From Solemya velesiana gill symbiont (GTDB lineage: Bacteria > Pseudomonadota > Gammaproteobacteria > Chromatiales > Chromatiaceae), in contig NZ_MPRJ01000002.1 in assembly GCF_002020805.1 (NCBI RefSeq), forward strand, positions 1 to 63,042: DNA of 63,042 nucleotides, given 5' to 3'. Positions 1 through 8,541 of the stretch are shown one piece after another; within the stretch, counting starts at the first letter, position 1, and each line of letters opens with the position of its first letter. The position numbers and the translations under genes are program-made. The notes beneath the pieces are model-generated. The model was not told where the DNA came from. It made no database searches and saw only the letters and a list, made by a program, of their open reading frames with translations.

Positions 1-129
<129 letters not shown>

Positions 130-188
130 TTATATACAAATGATAATAAAGACCAATTCGTGCGCCGATCCGCACGCCACCTAATATT

Positions 189-264
189 TGGAGCCCATGA
201 GCAGATTTGAACTGCTGACCTCACCCTTACCAAGGGTGTGCTCTACCAACTGAGCTACATGGGC
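189..264 (-). tRNA. tRNA-Thr (anticodon GGT)
   Basis: The minus strand folds as a 76-nt cloverleaf with acceptor GCCCATG pairing with CATGGGC, an encoded CCA end (TGGA at 189-192 on the plus strand) and anticodon GGT in CTTGGTAA. It is the tRNA nearest to tuf. Confidence 0.96.
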
Positions 265-304
265 AAAACTTCTTCAACACCTTTTAGATATACAATCTAA
301 AAGT

Positions 305-378
305 TGGAGCGGGTGATGGGAATCGAACCCACGTAGTCAGCTTGGAAGGCTGAAGTTCTACCATTGAACTACACCCGC
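305..378 (-). tRNA. tRNA-Gly (anticodon TCC)
   Basis: 74-nt tRNA on the minus strand with acceptor GCGGGTG/CACCCGC, T-arm GGGTTCGATTCC, encoded CCA and anticodon TCC within CCTTCCAAG. It is the middle gene of the Tyr-Gly-Thr-tuf cluster. Confidence 0.96.
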
Positions 379-416
379 GCAGGTCATGCGAACGCCCATC
401 GCGTCGCGCCTTTAAC

Positions 417-501
417 TGGTGGAGGGGGGAGGATTCGAACCTCCGAAGGCGGAACCGTCAGATTTACAGTCTGATCCCTTTGGCCACTCGGGAACCCCTC
501 C
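417..501 (-). tRNA. tRNA-Tyr (anticodon GTA)
   Basis: 85-nt class II tRNA with a long variable arm on the minus strand. Acceptor is GGAGGGG/CCCCTCC, anticodon GTA lies in CTGTAAATC, and CCA is encoded. First gene of the tRNA-tuf operon; the promoter lies just upstream. Confidence 0.96.
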
Positions 502-513
502 AGAAAGCCCGCT

Positions 514-542
514 ATTCTGCTTCAGTAAGAACAGGCTGTCAA
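514..542 (-). promoter_or_regulatory. Sigma-70 promoter of the tRNA-tuf operon
   Basis: On the minus strand a perfect -35 TTGACA (537-542) is separated by 17 nt from CAGAAT (514-519). It is followed by a GC-rich discriminator (GCGGGC), the form usual for stable-RNA promoters under stringent control. The tRNA-Tyr 5' end is only 13 nt beyond the -10 box. Confidence 0.7.
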
Positions 543-851
543 CAACTTTTCAGGTTAAATAAAACAACATTGAAATCATACGCATCCGGAAGTATTGTTG
601 CTTAAATACCACGACCATAAAATGCAACAATCCTGGAGCCAGAACACCCCTGGATTCAGTCACAAATGCCCGGATATATTAGACATTTCATACATTTAAC
701 CCATCTTATATAGCGGAAAACCCTGATTGACACTGGATAACATATGTACAATTATTAGCGAAATAAAGAATTAACATTAACTAATCAATGCAACATAAAA
801 ACCACATGCCCGGGATTTAAGGGAATTAAGGCACCGGACGGAGGACTAAAG
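543..851. other. Intergenic region between tRNA operon and fadL-like gene
   Basis: AT-rich intergenic stretch without a convincing gene on either strand. It contains a candidate promoter for the downstream gene (727-755) and a strong Shine-Dalgarno GGAGGA at 840-845. Nothing else was recognised. Confidence 0.6.
727..755 (+). promoter_or_regulatory. Candidate sigma-70 promoter for the FadL-like gene
   Basis: TTGACA at 727-732, a 17-nt spacer and AATTAT at 750-755 (four of six consensus bases). It would leave a leader of about 90 nt before the start codon at 852. Seen in sequence only. Confidence 0.45.
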
Positions 852-2054
852 ATGAATTTTAAAAAGCAGTTACTGGCAGTCGCCATCTCTATCCTCGCCG
901 CATCCCCGGCCTGGGCAACCAACGGTTACTTCATGCACGGTGTTGGCCAGAAGGCCAAGGGCATGGGCGGTGCAGGTGTGGCATTCTCACAGGACGCCCT
1001 AGCAGGCGGAGTCAACCCAGCCGGCATGGTTCACCAGGGTAATCGCCTTGAAGTCGGCGCAGATCTCTTCCGCCCGACCCGCAGCTCTACCCACCCTTCA
1101 TACCCTGGAGTGGACGTTGATGGAAACCAGAAGCAGAACTTCCTAATTCCCGAGATCGGCTATAACCGCATGCTCAACGACAACCTCTCCCTCGGCGTCT
1201 CCATCTTTGGTAATGGCGGTATGAATACCAGTTACGATCGCCCCATGTTTAGCTTGGTTGGCCGAAACTCTGGTATTGATATGGTGCAAGCCTATATCGT
1301 ACCCACCCTCTCATGGAAAATGAACGAAGACCACAGCTTCGGCGTGGGCCTCAACCTAGTCTCCCAGAGCTTCTCAGCCAAGGGTATCGACCAATTTGCC
1401 GGCCTGTCCTCAAACCCTGGACTGATGACCGACAGAGGCAAAGACTGGGCCACTGGTTACGGACTGCGTCTGGGCTGGCAGGGCAAGATAAGCGACACCG
1501 TGACCCTGGGTGCCACTTACCAGTCCAAGACCCGCATGGAAGAATTTGAAGGCTATGCCGGCCTCTTCGCTGAGCAGGGTGACTTTGATATTCCAGAGAA
1601 CTATGCCTTAGGTATCGCCGTCGCAGCCACGCCCGAACTGACTGTTGCATTCGACGTCATGCGCATCAACTATGGCGACGTACGATCTATCGCTAACCTT
1701 GAAACTGAAGGCGGTCCCCTTGGTGCAGATAATAGCGCCGGTTTTGGCTGGAAGAATCAGACCGTCTACAAGCTCGGTCTTGCCTACGACTACAGTGACG
1801 ACCTCACACTCCGGGCCGGCATCAATCACGCCAAGAGTCCGATTCCTTCATCACAGACTCAATTTAACGTATTGGCACCTGCAACGGTTGAAAACCACCT
1901 GACCCTGGGTGCCACCTGGAAGATGGACAGCGGCATGGAAGTGTCTGCTCACTATATGCACGCCTTTGAAAAGGAAATCAGAGGCACTGCCGCACCTTTT
2001 GATATCAAGATGCACCAGGATTCCTTCGGCGTATCCGTCGCCTGGGAGATGTAA
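852..2054 (+). CDS. OmpP1/FadL/TodX family outer-membrane transporter
   Basis: 400-residue protein with a clear signal peptide (about 1-22, cleavage after AWA) followed by the FadL-type N-terminus NGYFMHGVGQKAKGMGGAGVAF and NPAGM. The rest is alternating amphipathic strands ending in a C-terminal aromatic/Met residue, as in outer-membrane beta-barrels. Proteins of this family carry long-chain fatty acids or other hydrophobic compounds across the outer membrane; the substrate here cannot be told. The start is fixed by GGAGGA six bases upstream. It stands alone, with its own candidate promoter and a strong terminator. Confidence 0.88.
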   Translation: MNFKKQLLAVAISILAASPAWATNGYFMHGVGQKAKGMGGAGVAFSQDALAGGVNPAGMVHQGNRLEVGADLFRPTRSSTHPSYPGVDVDGNQKQNFLIPEIGYNRMLNDNLSLGVSIFGNGGMNTSYDRPMFSLVGRNSGIDMVQAYIVPTLSWKMNEDHSFGVGLNLVSQSFSAKGIDQFAGLSSNPGLMTDRGKDWATGYGLRLGWQGKISDTVTLGATYQSKTRMEEFEGYAGLFAEQGDFDIPENYALGIAVAATPELTVAFDVMRINYGDVRSIANLETEGGPLGADNSAGFGWKNQTVYKLGLAYDYSDDLTLRAGINHAKSPIPSSQTQFNVLAPATVENHLTLGATWKMDSGMEVSAHYMHAFEKEIRGTAAPFDIKMHQDSFGVSVAWEM

Positions 2055-2072
2055 TCAACACCTGGCAAAACC

Positions 2073-2103
2073 AAAAAGCCCCGCACATGCGGGGCTTTTT
2101 TAT
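2073..2103 (+). terminator. Rho-independent terminator after fadL-like gene
   Basis: GC-rich hairpin AAGCCCCGCA/TGCGGGGCTT followed by a run of T, starting about 20 nt after the stop codon at 2054. Confidence 0.9.
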
Positions 2104-2195
2104 TGCCTCCAGATAACCGGTTCAATGAAATTTGCCTTCAACAGGCAGGTAGCTCAATACTACTCACAACGGTTTTCGAAATTGCAGGGTTAGAC

Positions 2196-3119
2196 ATGGC
2201 AGTAAACTGGGGAAAGATTGGCGTATTTTTCGGCTTCGCAGCGCTCAGCCTGGCAATCCAGGCAGATCAAAAAGCTGACCAGGTCCAGAATGGCGCATAC
2301 ATCGCCAAGATCGCCGGCTGTGTCACCTGCCATACAGACTCCGAGAATAACGGACAACCGCTTTCCGGTGACAGGGAACTGAAAAGCCGCTTCGGCACCT
2401 TCTACTCCCCCAATATCACGCCTGATCCCGAAACAGGCATCGGCAACTGGAGTAACGAAGATTTCCTACGCGCCCTGCAGCACGGTATTTCACCCAAGAA
2501 CGAACACTACTATCCCGCCTTTCCCTACACCTCGTTCACACGAATGAACCGGGAAGACATGCTCTCCATCAAGGCTTACCTGGACTCTCTCCCCCCGGTA
2601 AAGAAGGGACAGCGCCAACATATCCTCAGTTGGCCGGCCAGAAACCGCGATCTGCTCGGTTTCTGGAAAAGGAACAGTTTCCAGCCCGGCACAATGAGGG
2701 AGAACCCGATGATGTCACCGGAGTGGAACCGTGGGGCCTACCTGGTAGAGGCAGTACTTCACTGCGGGGAGTGCCACACCCCGCGTTATTCAGCCGGCGA
2801 CCCCATGAGACACCGGCATCTTGCAGGCACTTACCATGGCGCAAAGAATGAACACGTGCCCAATATCAGCAGCCACAGGCGTGATGGCATCGGATCCTGG
2901 ACAAAATCACAAGTAATCGCCTTCCTGGCGAGCGGCATGACTCCCAAGATGCAACCCATAACAGGCTCAATGGCCGAAGTCGTGAGGGACAGCACCAGCA
3001 AACTCACTGCTGAGGACATGGTTGCAATTGCCGAATACCTCGCCACAGTGCCCGCCATACCCAGCTTTGAACGACTCCAACACCCCCGGGGACTCTGGTG
3101 GCAAGAACCCTCGAATTAA
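2196..3119 (+). CDS. Secreted dihaem cytochrome c
   Basis: 307 residues with an N-terminal hydrophobic segment (about 8-21) that should export it to the periplasm. Two CxxCH haem-binding motifs are present: CVTCH at about 42-46 and CGECH at about 190-194. Each is followed by cytochrome c-type sequence including NITPDPETGIG and Met candidates for axial ligands (for example M117). The layout resembles the dihaem electron-acceptor subunits of membrane-bound alcohol/sugar dehydrogenases, but no dehydrogenase gene is adjacent. An in-frame ATG exists upstream at 2103, but it lies in the terminator region; ATG 2196 is preceded by AGGG and gives a proper leader. Physiological partner unknown. Confidence 0.85.
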   Translation: MAVNWGKIGVFFGFAALSLAIQADQKADQVQNGAYIAKIAGCVTCHTDSENNGQPLSGDRELKSRFGTFYSPNITPDPETGIGNWSNEDFLRALQHGISPKNEHYYPAFPYTSFTRMNREDMLSIKAYLDSLPPVKKGQRQHILSWPARNRDLLGFWKRNSFQPGTMRENPMMSPEWNRGAYLVEAVLHCGECHTPRYSAGDPMRHRHLAGTYHGAKNEHVPNISSHRRDGIGSWTKSQVIAFLASGMTPKMQPITGSMAEVVRDSTSKLTAEDMVAIAEYLATVPAIPSFERLQHPRGLWWQEPSN

Positions 3120-3322
3120 TCAAGAACTCGCAAAATATTAGCTTGGAAATCAATAGGGTAGGATAAGGAACACATCCAAACCCATTCCCCCTGCCCCATT
3201 CAGGAATATCAGTACTACCAATAAGTCGATTAGTACGATTGACAAGCATTAGGGAAAGTACTATCTTACGCGATAACAGCTTATTTGCATTTTCTAATGT
3301 ATTGACATACATGAGAAGTACC

Positions 3323-4003
3323 ATGAATATCTGGAAGTCGTTTTCGAAAGGAATCTTTTTCGCGGTAATTTTGCTGGGTTTCTCTACCCTTGGAGCGGAA
3401 AACCGCCCACAGCTCTGCGCCCCCTTCAAGCAGAGCAATGCAGTTGACCCGCATCTTGTCTCCCTGATGCTCGAGGCGGCAGAAGATGGAGAACTCTACC
3501 TGCTCCAGCCCTCCAACTTCGGCTTTGGCGTTCAGACCGTGACCGGACGAGTCGAAGTTGAATTTACCGATTTTCAGGGTGGCATCTCTCTCAATGAAAA
3601 TGAGAAAAGCGGCCAGGGCCCTGCCCTCGTGCGCATCGAAACCGGCAGCCTGAAAACCAGCGGTTTCCTGGTCAGGCAGATGCTCAAGGGTGATGATTTC
3701 TTCGATGTGGATAATTACCCGGAAGTCTTTTTCGTAAGCAAGCATCTCCACTGGGAGAGCCCATCCAAGGGCATTCTTGAAGGTGAACTGACCCTGCGCG
3801 GCGTCACCCGGCCTGTCGCCTTTCATGTCGATTTAGCCAAAGCCGATACAATGGAAATCGATACTGCAGACCAGATCCGGATGAAGGCCACTACGACTAT
3901 CCAGCGCTCAGACTTCGGCATGGATGCGTTTCCCAACCTGGCCGAGGATAAGGTTGATCTCTCTATCCAGATGGTTGCGGCACGCTATGCCAACCATATC
4001 TAA
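3323..4003 (+). CDS. YceI-like periplasmic protein, copy 1
   Basis: 226 residues from ATG 3323 (GAGAAG five bases upstream; ATG 3311 is an alternative). A signal peptide (about 1-24) is followed by a domain with YceI hallmarks: EFTDFQGGISL, the DVDNYPEVFF element, LTLRGVTRPV and the C-terminal QRSDFGMDAF. YceI-family proteins are lipocalin-like barrels that bind isoprenoid or other lipophilic molecules in the periplasm. A Cys just after the signal peptide (LCAPF) is shared with the next gene. The gene is one of a tandem pair, and a long hairpin separates the two. Ligand unknown. Confidence 0.82.
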   Translation: MNIWKSFSKGIFFAVILLGFSTLGAENRPQLCAPFKQSNAVDPHLVSLMLEAAEDGELYLLQPSNFGFGVQTVTGRVEVEFTDFQGGISLNENEKSGQGPALVRIETGSLKTSGFLVRQMLKGDDFFDVDNYPEVFFVSKHLHWESPSKGILEGELTLRGVTRPVAFHVDLAKADTMEIDTADQIRMKATTTIQRSDFGMDAFPNLAEDKVDLSIQMVAARYANHI

Positions 4004-4044
4004 GGGCAGATAAGCCACGCAACCAGGGAGCAAGCCCCCCATTC

Positions 4045-4096
4045 GAAGAATAAAACCCCGCAGCCTGATTAATGGCTCCCGGGGTCTTTATTCTTC
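4045..4096. terminator. Long hairpin between the two yceI-like genes
   Basis: Near-complete inverted repeat: GAAGAATAAAACCCCG-AGCC, loop TGATTAAT, GGCT-CCGGGGTCTTTATTCTTC. The AT-rich outer stem supplies a T-rich 3' side, so it can act as a terminator after copy 1 and separates the transcription of the pair. Confidence 0.7.
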
Positions 4097-4296
4097 AAGA
4101 ATTCATTATTAATCTACACGATAGATAGTACTTTAAAGCGCATAATCGTGCCCTATCAATAAAATCGCAGATTGTCAAATATTTCCATTAGAATTTTGTG
4201 GTTTTAAAAACTACTGATTTAAAGAGGGGTGTCACCACTCTTTTTTACTTGCAGATATTCGGTAGGTACCCCTAATCAACATGGAAGAGAGTAGCT

Positions 4297-5067
4297 ATGG
4301 ACATGCAGAAGCAGTTAATGAATGCATTCGTGCTTTTTGTAGCGCTCCTGGGGACAACTGGGGGGTCGTTTGCAGAATCTTCAAGACCCTGCGCGCCATT
4401 CATAGAGAACAGCCTTATCGATCAAACCCTCGTATCAACGATGCTTGGCGCTGCAGAGAGCGGGCACCTCTACCGGCTTCAGCCAACTTTCTCCAGTTTC
4501 GGATTTGTCATCGATAGCATCATCGGGCCTATCGAGGCAGAATTCACCTCCTTCCAGGGCGGCATTTCACTTCAACCCTCCATCGACACCGGAGACGGCC
4601 CCGCTCTCGTACGAATAGAGGCTGAAAGTCTCCATACCAGGGGATTTTTTGTCAGGGGTCTGCTGAAGAGCAGCACCTTCTTTGATGTGAAAAATTGTCC
4701 GGATGTGTACTTTGCCAGCAAAAGCCTGCAGCGAATCAACCCAGATGAAGGCCTATTGGCGGGGGATCTGACCCTTCGCGGTATAACAAGACCTGTAGTA
4801 TTCAACGTGGATCTTGGGGCCTTTCATGACCAGCACATTGAAAGTGATGGATCGATCAGGATGAAGGCTGTCACAAGCATCCAGCGCTCGGATTTTGGAA
4901 TGGATGCCTTTCCAAGCCTGGCGGAAGACAGGGTGGATCTTTCAGTTGAGCTTGTTGCAGAACGCTACTGTAACGAACCAACTCAACCAGAGGAGCCGGC
5001 ACTACCTCACCGCGTGCAACAGGTTCATCACCCGCTGAACCTCTCCGGCAACGATTTTTGGCAGTAA
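4297..5067 (+). CDS. YceI-like periplasmic protein, copy 2
   Basis: 256 residues, clearly paralogous to the preceding gene: signal peptide (1 to about 26), RPCAPF near the mature N-terminus, EFTSFQGGISLQ, LTLRGITRPV and QRSDFGMDAF. Start ATG 4297 has AGAGAG upstream. Two differences stand out. A Cys (KNCPDVYF) replaces the conserved Tyr of copy 1. After the barrel the protein carries about 30 extra residues whose last 22 codons lie antisense to the 3' end of pth (5002-5067). The extra tail suggests loss of an earlier stop codon. Function presumed to be binding of a lipophilic ligand in the periplasm. Confidence 0.8.
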   Translation: MDMQKQLMNAFVLFVALLGTTGGSFAESSRPCAPFIENSLIDQTLVSTMLGAAESGHLYRLQPTFSSFGFVIDSIIGPIEAEFTSFQGGISLQPSIDTGDGPALVRIEAESLHTRGFFVRGLLKSSTFFDVKNCPDVYFASKSLQRINPDEGLLAGDLTLRGITRPVVFNVDLGAFHDQHIESDGSIRMKAVTSIQRSDFGMDAFPSLAEDRVDLSVELVAERYCNEPTQPEEPALPHRVQQVHHPLNLSGNDFWQ

Positions 5068-5595
5068 CGCTTCGGCCCTGGCAATCTCCTGCTCGATCGC
5101 ATCGGCATCGTCCCTCGACGGGCGACCGAGCACATAGTCCACCACCTGCCTGGAATTTCCGGGATGATCGATACCGATACGTAACCGCCAGAAGTCCTTG
5201 CCCCCCAGGGTACTGACGATATCCCTCAAACCGTTATGCCCACCGTGGCCACCACCCTTCTTGAGACGGATCGCACCAGCCGGAATATCAAGCTCATCAT
5301 GGGCAACCAGGATCTCCTCCATGGGGATCTTGAAGTACTTGGACAGCGCAGAGACGGCCTGGCCGCTTCGATTCATGAAGGTAGACGGCTTCAGTAACCA
5401 GCACTCTTGACCATCGATACGCACCCGACAGGTCTGCCCGTGAAACTTGCTTTCACTTTTAAACATGCCCCCGTGACGCCGTGCCACCAGGCCCACGAAC
5501 CAGAAGCCGGCATTGTGGCGTGTGTCTTCGTACTGAGCGCCGGGATTTCCCAGCCCAACGATCATGCGAATTGGTGTTGAGTCCTTAGCACTCAT
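5002..5595 (-). CDS. pth: Peptidyl-tRNA hydrolase
   Basis: 197 residues with the Pth signatures: MIVGLGNPGAQYEDTRHNAGFW (catalytic His in RHNAG, Asn in GNPG), FMNRSGQAV, LVAHDELDIP and KKGGGHGGHNGLRDI. The enzyme recycles tRNA by hydrolysing the ester bond of drop-off peptidyl-tRNAs in the cytosol. Length is normal for bacteria. It follows rplY on the same strand, the usual gammaproteobacterial order, but a terminator-like hairpin sits between them. Its 3' end overlaps the end of the convergent yceI copy 2 by 66 bp. Confidence 0.97.
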   Translation of the reverse strand: MSAKDSTPIRMIVGLGNPGAQYEDTRHNAGFWFVGLVARRHGGMFKSESKFHGQTCRVRIDGQECWLLKPSTFMNRSGQAVSALSKYFKIPMEEILVAHDELDIPAGAIRLKKGGGHGGHNGLRDIVSTLGGKDFWRLRIGIDHPGNSRQVVDYVLGRPSRDDADAIEQEIARAEALLPKIVAGEVQRVMNLLHAVR

Positions 5596-5670
5596 AAAGA
5601 TTCCAAATATTCATCAACTTATGCGCAAACTATCAAAAGCCGAACGCAGAGTACATGGAGAAACAAGCAT

Positions 5671-5715
5671 AAAAAAACCGGGGACCGGGTAATAACACCC
5701 GATCCCCGGTTTTTA
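5671..5715 (-). terminator. Rho-independent terminator between rplY and pth
   Basis: On the minus strand: AACCGGGGATCGGGTG, short loop, ACCCGGTCCCCGG, then a run of seven T. It lies downstream of rplY and should limit read-through into pth. Confidence 0.85.
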
Positions 5716-5726
5716 TTCGGCAAGAA

Positions 5727-6365
5727 TTACTCTTCGCCTTCAGCCTCGCCTTCTGCTGCGCCCATTTCCTCTTCTTCCTCGACGGCGTGTGCACCGTGAA
5801 CGGAAACGACAGGCAGATCATGCTCGGGTGCTCCACTTGCCAGTGCAGGCAGCTCGACACCTTCGGGCAGGGCAACGCCGGACATCAGGATGATGTCGCC
5901 AATCTCCATGCCGTCCATATCCACCTCGATGAACTCGGGCAGATCCTTGGGCAGACAGCTCACCTCCAGGTCGGTGATGTGGTGGGAAACCGCACCACCC
6001 ATCTTCACACCAGGGGCTGTGTCTTCGTTGATGAAGTGGACCGGAACGTGGGTCTTGATCTTCTCATCGGCACTGACACGCAGAAAATCCACGTGGGTAA
6101 CGAAAGGCTTGGCGGGATGGCGCTGCAGGTCCTTCAGGATCACCTGCTGCTCCTTGCCGTCCAGCTTCAGGCTCAGGATATGAGAGTAGAAGACCTCGTG
6201 CTCCAGGTGCTGGATCAGCTCGTTATGGCCTACCGAGATCATTTCAGGGTCCTGGTGGGCACCATATAGGATACCTGGAACCTGGCCGGTACGACGCAGA
6301 CGGCGGCTCGCACCCTTCCCTGCATCACTACGCGGCTGCGCTTCAATTTCAAAAAGGTCACTCAT
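5727..6365 (-). CDS. rplY: Ribosomal protein bL25, long (CTC) form
   Basis: 212 residues starting MSDLFEIEAQPRSDAGKGASRR, the usual bL25/CTC N-terminus that binds 5S rRNA (about 1-95). The TL5/CTC C-terminal beta domain follows (KTHVPVHFIN to LPVVSVHG). The protein ends in a strongly acidic tail (EEEEE...EGEAEGEE). ATG 6363-6365 is chosen because the family N-terminus begins there; an upstream in-frame ATG adds unrelated residues. Located between prs and pth as in many gammaproteobacteria. Confidence 0.96.
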   Translation of the reverse strand: MSDLFEIEAQPRSDAGKGASRRLRRTGQVPGILYGAHQDPEMISVGHNELIQHLEHEVFYSHILSLKLDGKEQQVILKDLQRHPAKPFVTHVDFLRVSADEKIKTHVPVHFINEDTAPGVKMGGAVSHHITDLEVSCLPKDLPEFIEVDMDGMEIGDIILMSGVALPEGVELPALASGAPEHDLPVVSVHGAHAVEEEEEMGAAEGEAEGEE

Positions 6366-6470
6366 GATTTTCTCCAAATCATTACTGTTGAAAAAATCGC
6401 CAGCACGCCGCGACCAGTGTGCTGGCAATGGTTAAGCCCAAATCACCTGATTCAGGCTGGAATTCACTTA

Positions 6471-7424
6471 TCAGTCCAGAAAAAGCGAACTGACCGATTC
6501 GTCGTTGGCGATCCGACGCATGGTCTCGGCCAACAACTCCGCGATACTTACCTGGCGGATCTTCCCGCAATCACGGGCTGCCCCATTCAGCGCAATACTG
6601 TTGGAGACCACCAACTCATCGAGCTTCGACTCGGTGATATTGCTCACTGCCGGCCCTGAAAGCACAGGGTGAGTACAGTAAGCCACCACCCGCTCAGCGC
6701 CATGATCCTTCAGTGCCGCCGCGGCCTTGCAGAGGGTACCGGCAGTGTCGACCAGGTCATCGACCAACACGCAAGTGCGCCCTTCGACATCACCGATGAT
6801 GTTCATCACCTGGGCCACGTTGGCCGCGGGACGACGCTTGTCGATGATGGCAAGGCCTGCGTCATCCAACTGCTTCGCCAATGCCCTGGCCCGAACCACG
6901 CCGCCGACATCCGGGGATACGACGATCAGGTCGTTGTACTCCTGCCGCCACACATCTGCCAGCAGGGTGGGCAAGGCGTAAATATTGTCCACCGGAATAT
7001 CGAAAAAGCCCTGGATCTGATCTGCATGCAGATCCACGGTGACTACCCGGTCCGCGCCTGCTGCCGCTATCTGCTTGGCAACCAGCCGCGCCGTGATCGG
7101 CACCCTTGCCGAGCGAGGACGGCGATCCTGGCGAGCATAACCAAAATAGGGCATCACGGCAGTGATACGCCCGGCCGATGCCCAACGCAGTGCGTCGATC
7201 AGCACCAGCAATTCCATCAAGTGGTCGTTTGTTGGCTGGGTGGTGGACTGCACGATGTACACATCGCGCCCACGCACACTCTCCTGCACTTCGGCCATCA
7301 CCTCGCCGTCACTGAACTGCCCCACGATCGCCTTACCCAGGCGAATGTTCAAACGCCCGGTGATCTCGGAAACGAGTTCGGGATTGGCGTTACCCGAAAA
7401 AACCATCATTCCGCTGGCTGGCAC
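6471..7424 (-). CDS. prs: Ribose-phosphate pyrophosphokinase
   Basis: 317 residues. Makes PRPP from ribose 5-phosphate and ATP for purine, pyrimidine, His and Trp synthesis. Visible motifs are the ATP-binding [17 protein letters not shown], the [15 protein letters not shown] metal/PRPP region, and the PRPP loop [14 protein letters not shown]. The best start is GTG at 7422-7424 ([18 protein letters not shown]); nearby ATG codons at residues 6-7 are alternatives. Standard position between tRNA-Gln/ispE and rplY. Confidence 0.97.
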   Translation of the reverse strand: MPASGMMVFSGNANPELVSEITGRLNIRLGKAIVGQFSDGEVMAEVQESVRGRDVYIVQSTTQPTNDHLMELLVLIDALRWASAGRITAVMPYFGYARQDRRPRSARVPITARLVAKQIAAAGADRVVTVDLHADQIQGFFDIPVDNIYALPTLLADVWRQEYNDLIVVSPDVGGVVRARALAKQLDDAGLAIIDKRRPAANVAQVMNIIGDVEGRTCVLVDDLVDTAGTLCKAAAALKDHGAERVVAYCTHPVLSGPAVSNITESKLDELVVSNSIALNGAARDCGKIRQVSIAELLAETMRRIANDESVSSLFLD

Positions 7425-7567
7425 CGTTAAGCCCTCTCTTCGCTCAACATTGATTGGAGCAGGGACTGAGGGGAGCTGTAATTATGCCCACTCATTCCAT
7501 GCGAAAATCGTATCGCCGGAGCGCCGGGGATGAGTTGATCATCCAGCGCTGACATCACAGCAAAATA

Positions 7568-7642
7568 TGGCTGGGGCGGCAGGATTCGAACCTACGAATG
7601 CTGGGATCAAAACCCAGTGCCTTACCGCTTGGCGACGCCCCA
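7568..7642 (-). tRNA. tRNA-Gln (anticodon TTG)
   Basis: 75-nt minus-strand tRNA: TGGGGCG acceptor with CGCCCCA, anticodon TTG in TTTTGATC, T-arm GGTTCGAATCC and encoded CCA. It lies between ispE and prs as in other gammaproteobacteria. Confidence 0.95.
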
Positions 7643-7662
7643 ATAAACCTTCACAGCCCAGG

Positions 7663-8529
7663 CTATTGCTCTACCATCTTCAGCAGGGGTGAGTGATTTA
7701 CCCCCCTTGCCACAAATGCCTGGTAGCGCCCGGCAGCCGCCTCTTTCACCCGCAAAGCATCCGCTTCTGAAGCAAAGACCGCGAACACGCAGGCGCCAGT
7801 GCCGGTTAGTCTCGGTTGCGCAAGCCAATCCATCGCCTCGGCCACTTCCGGGAAACGGCGGCAAACGACTGGAATACAATCATTTTCCACCCTGCCAGCG
7901 AGGAAGTCGCGTATTGTGATGCGGGGAGAGTCCCGTGTCAAATCAGGATCGCCGAAAATATCAGCCGTGGGCACCTCGCAACCAGGCACCAAAACCAGAA
8001 ACCAGGGCTCCGGGAGTTCCACGGGCGTCAGGTGCTCACCTACACCCTCTCCCCAGGCTGAGACCCCCCGTACGAAAACCGGAACATCAGCCCCCAGCGT
8101 CAAGCCGAGTTCCGCCAGGTGCTCGGTGGACAGACCTGCACGCCATATCTTATTTAATACAACCAGGGTCGTAGCCGCATCTGAACTCCCACCTCCCAGG
8201 CCACCCCCCATGGGCAGGCGCTTGTCCAGTTCGATATCAGCGCCAAGGGTGATTCCCGCCTCTTCCTGAAGCAGACGCGCAGCCCGCACCACCAGGTCCC
8301 GGGCTTCTGGCACGCCAGCCAACTCGACGAGGCGCCGAACCTGGCCATCATCGCGCAGCCGAAAACGAAGCCGGTCGCCGAAATCGAGAAATTGGAAAAC
8401 GGTTTGAAGCAGGTGATAGCCATCCTGGCGACGCCCGACGACCCGCAACAACAGGTTGAGTTTTGCTGGAGCAGGCCACCAGGTATCACCGATCGGCCCC
8501 ATGCCTGTAGACAGTGGCGCTTGAGTCAT
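7663..8529 (-). CDS. ispE: 4-diphosphocytidyl-2-C-methyl-D-erythritol kinase
   Basis: 288-residue GHMP-family kinase that phosphorylates CDP-ME in the MEP isoprenoid pathway. Recognisable are the N-terminal PAKLNLLLRVVGRRQDGYHLLQT, the ATP-binding loop LPMGGGLGGGSSDAA and the C-terminal LTGTGACVFAVF motif. It starts at ATG 8527-8529, only 12 bp after the stop of the upstream TPR lipoprotein gene, so the two are probably one operon. In many relatives lolB sits here; it is absent from this gap. Confidence 0.96.
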   Translation of the reverse strand: MTQAPLSTGMGPIGDTWWPAPAKLNLLLRVVGRRQDGYHLLQTVFQFLDFGDRLRFRLRDDGQVRRLVELAGVPEARDLVVRAARLLQEEAGITLGADIELDKRLPMGGGLGGGSSDAATTLVVLNKIWRAGLSTEHLAELGLTLGADVPVFVRGVSAWGEGVGEHLTPVELPEPWFLVLVPGCEVPTADIFGDPDLTRDSPRITIRDFLAGRVENDCIPVVCRRFPEVAEAMDWLAQPRLTGTGACVFAVFASEADALRVKEAAAGRYQAFVARGVNHSPLLKMVEQ

Positions 8530-8541
8530 GACATTCGAATA

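Noticed and set aside
2103-2195. N-terminal extension of the dihaem cytochrome
   Set aside because: The upstream ATG overlaps the terminator of the previous gene, and the added 31 residues would bury the signal peptide.
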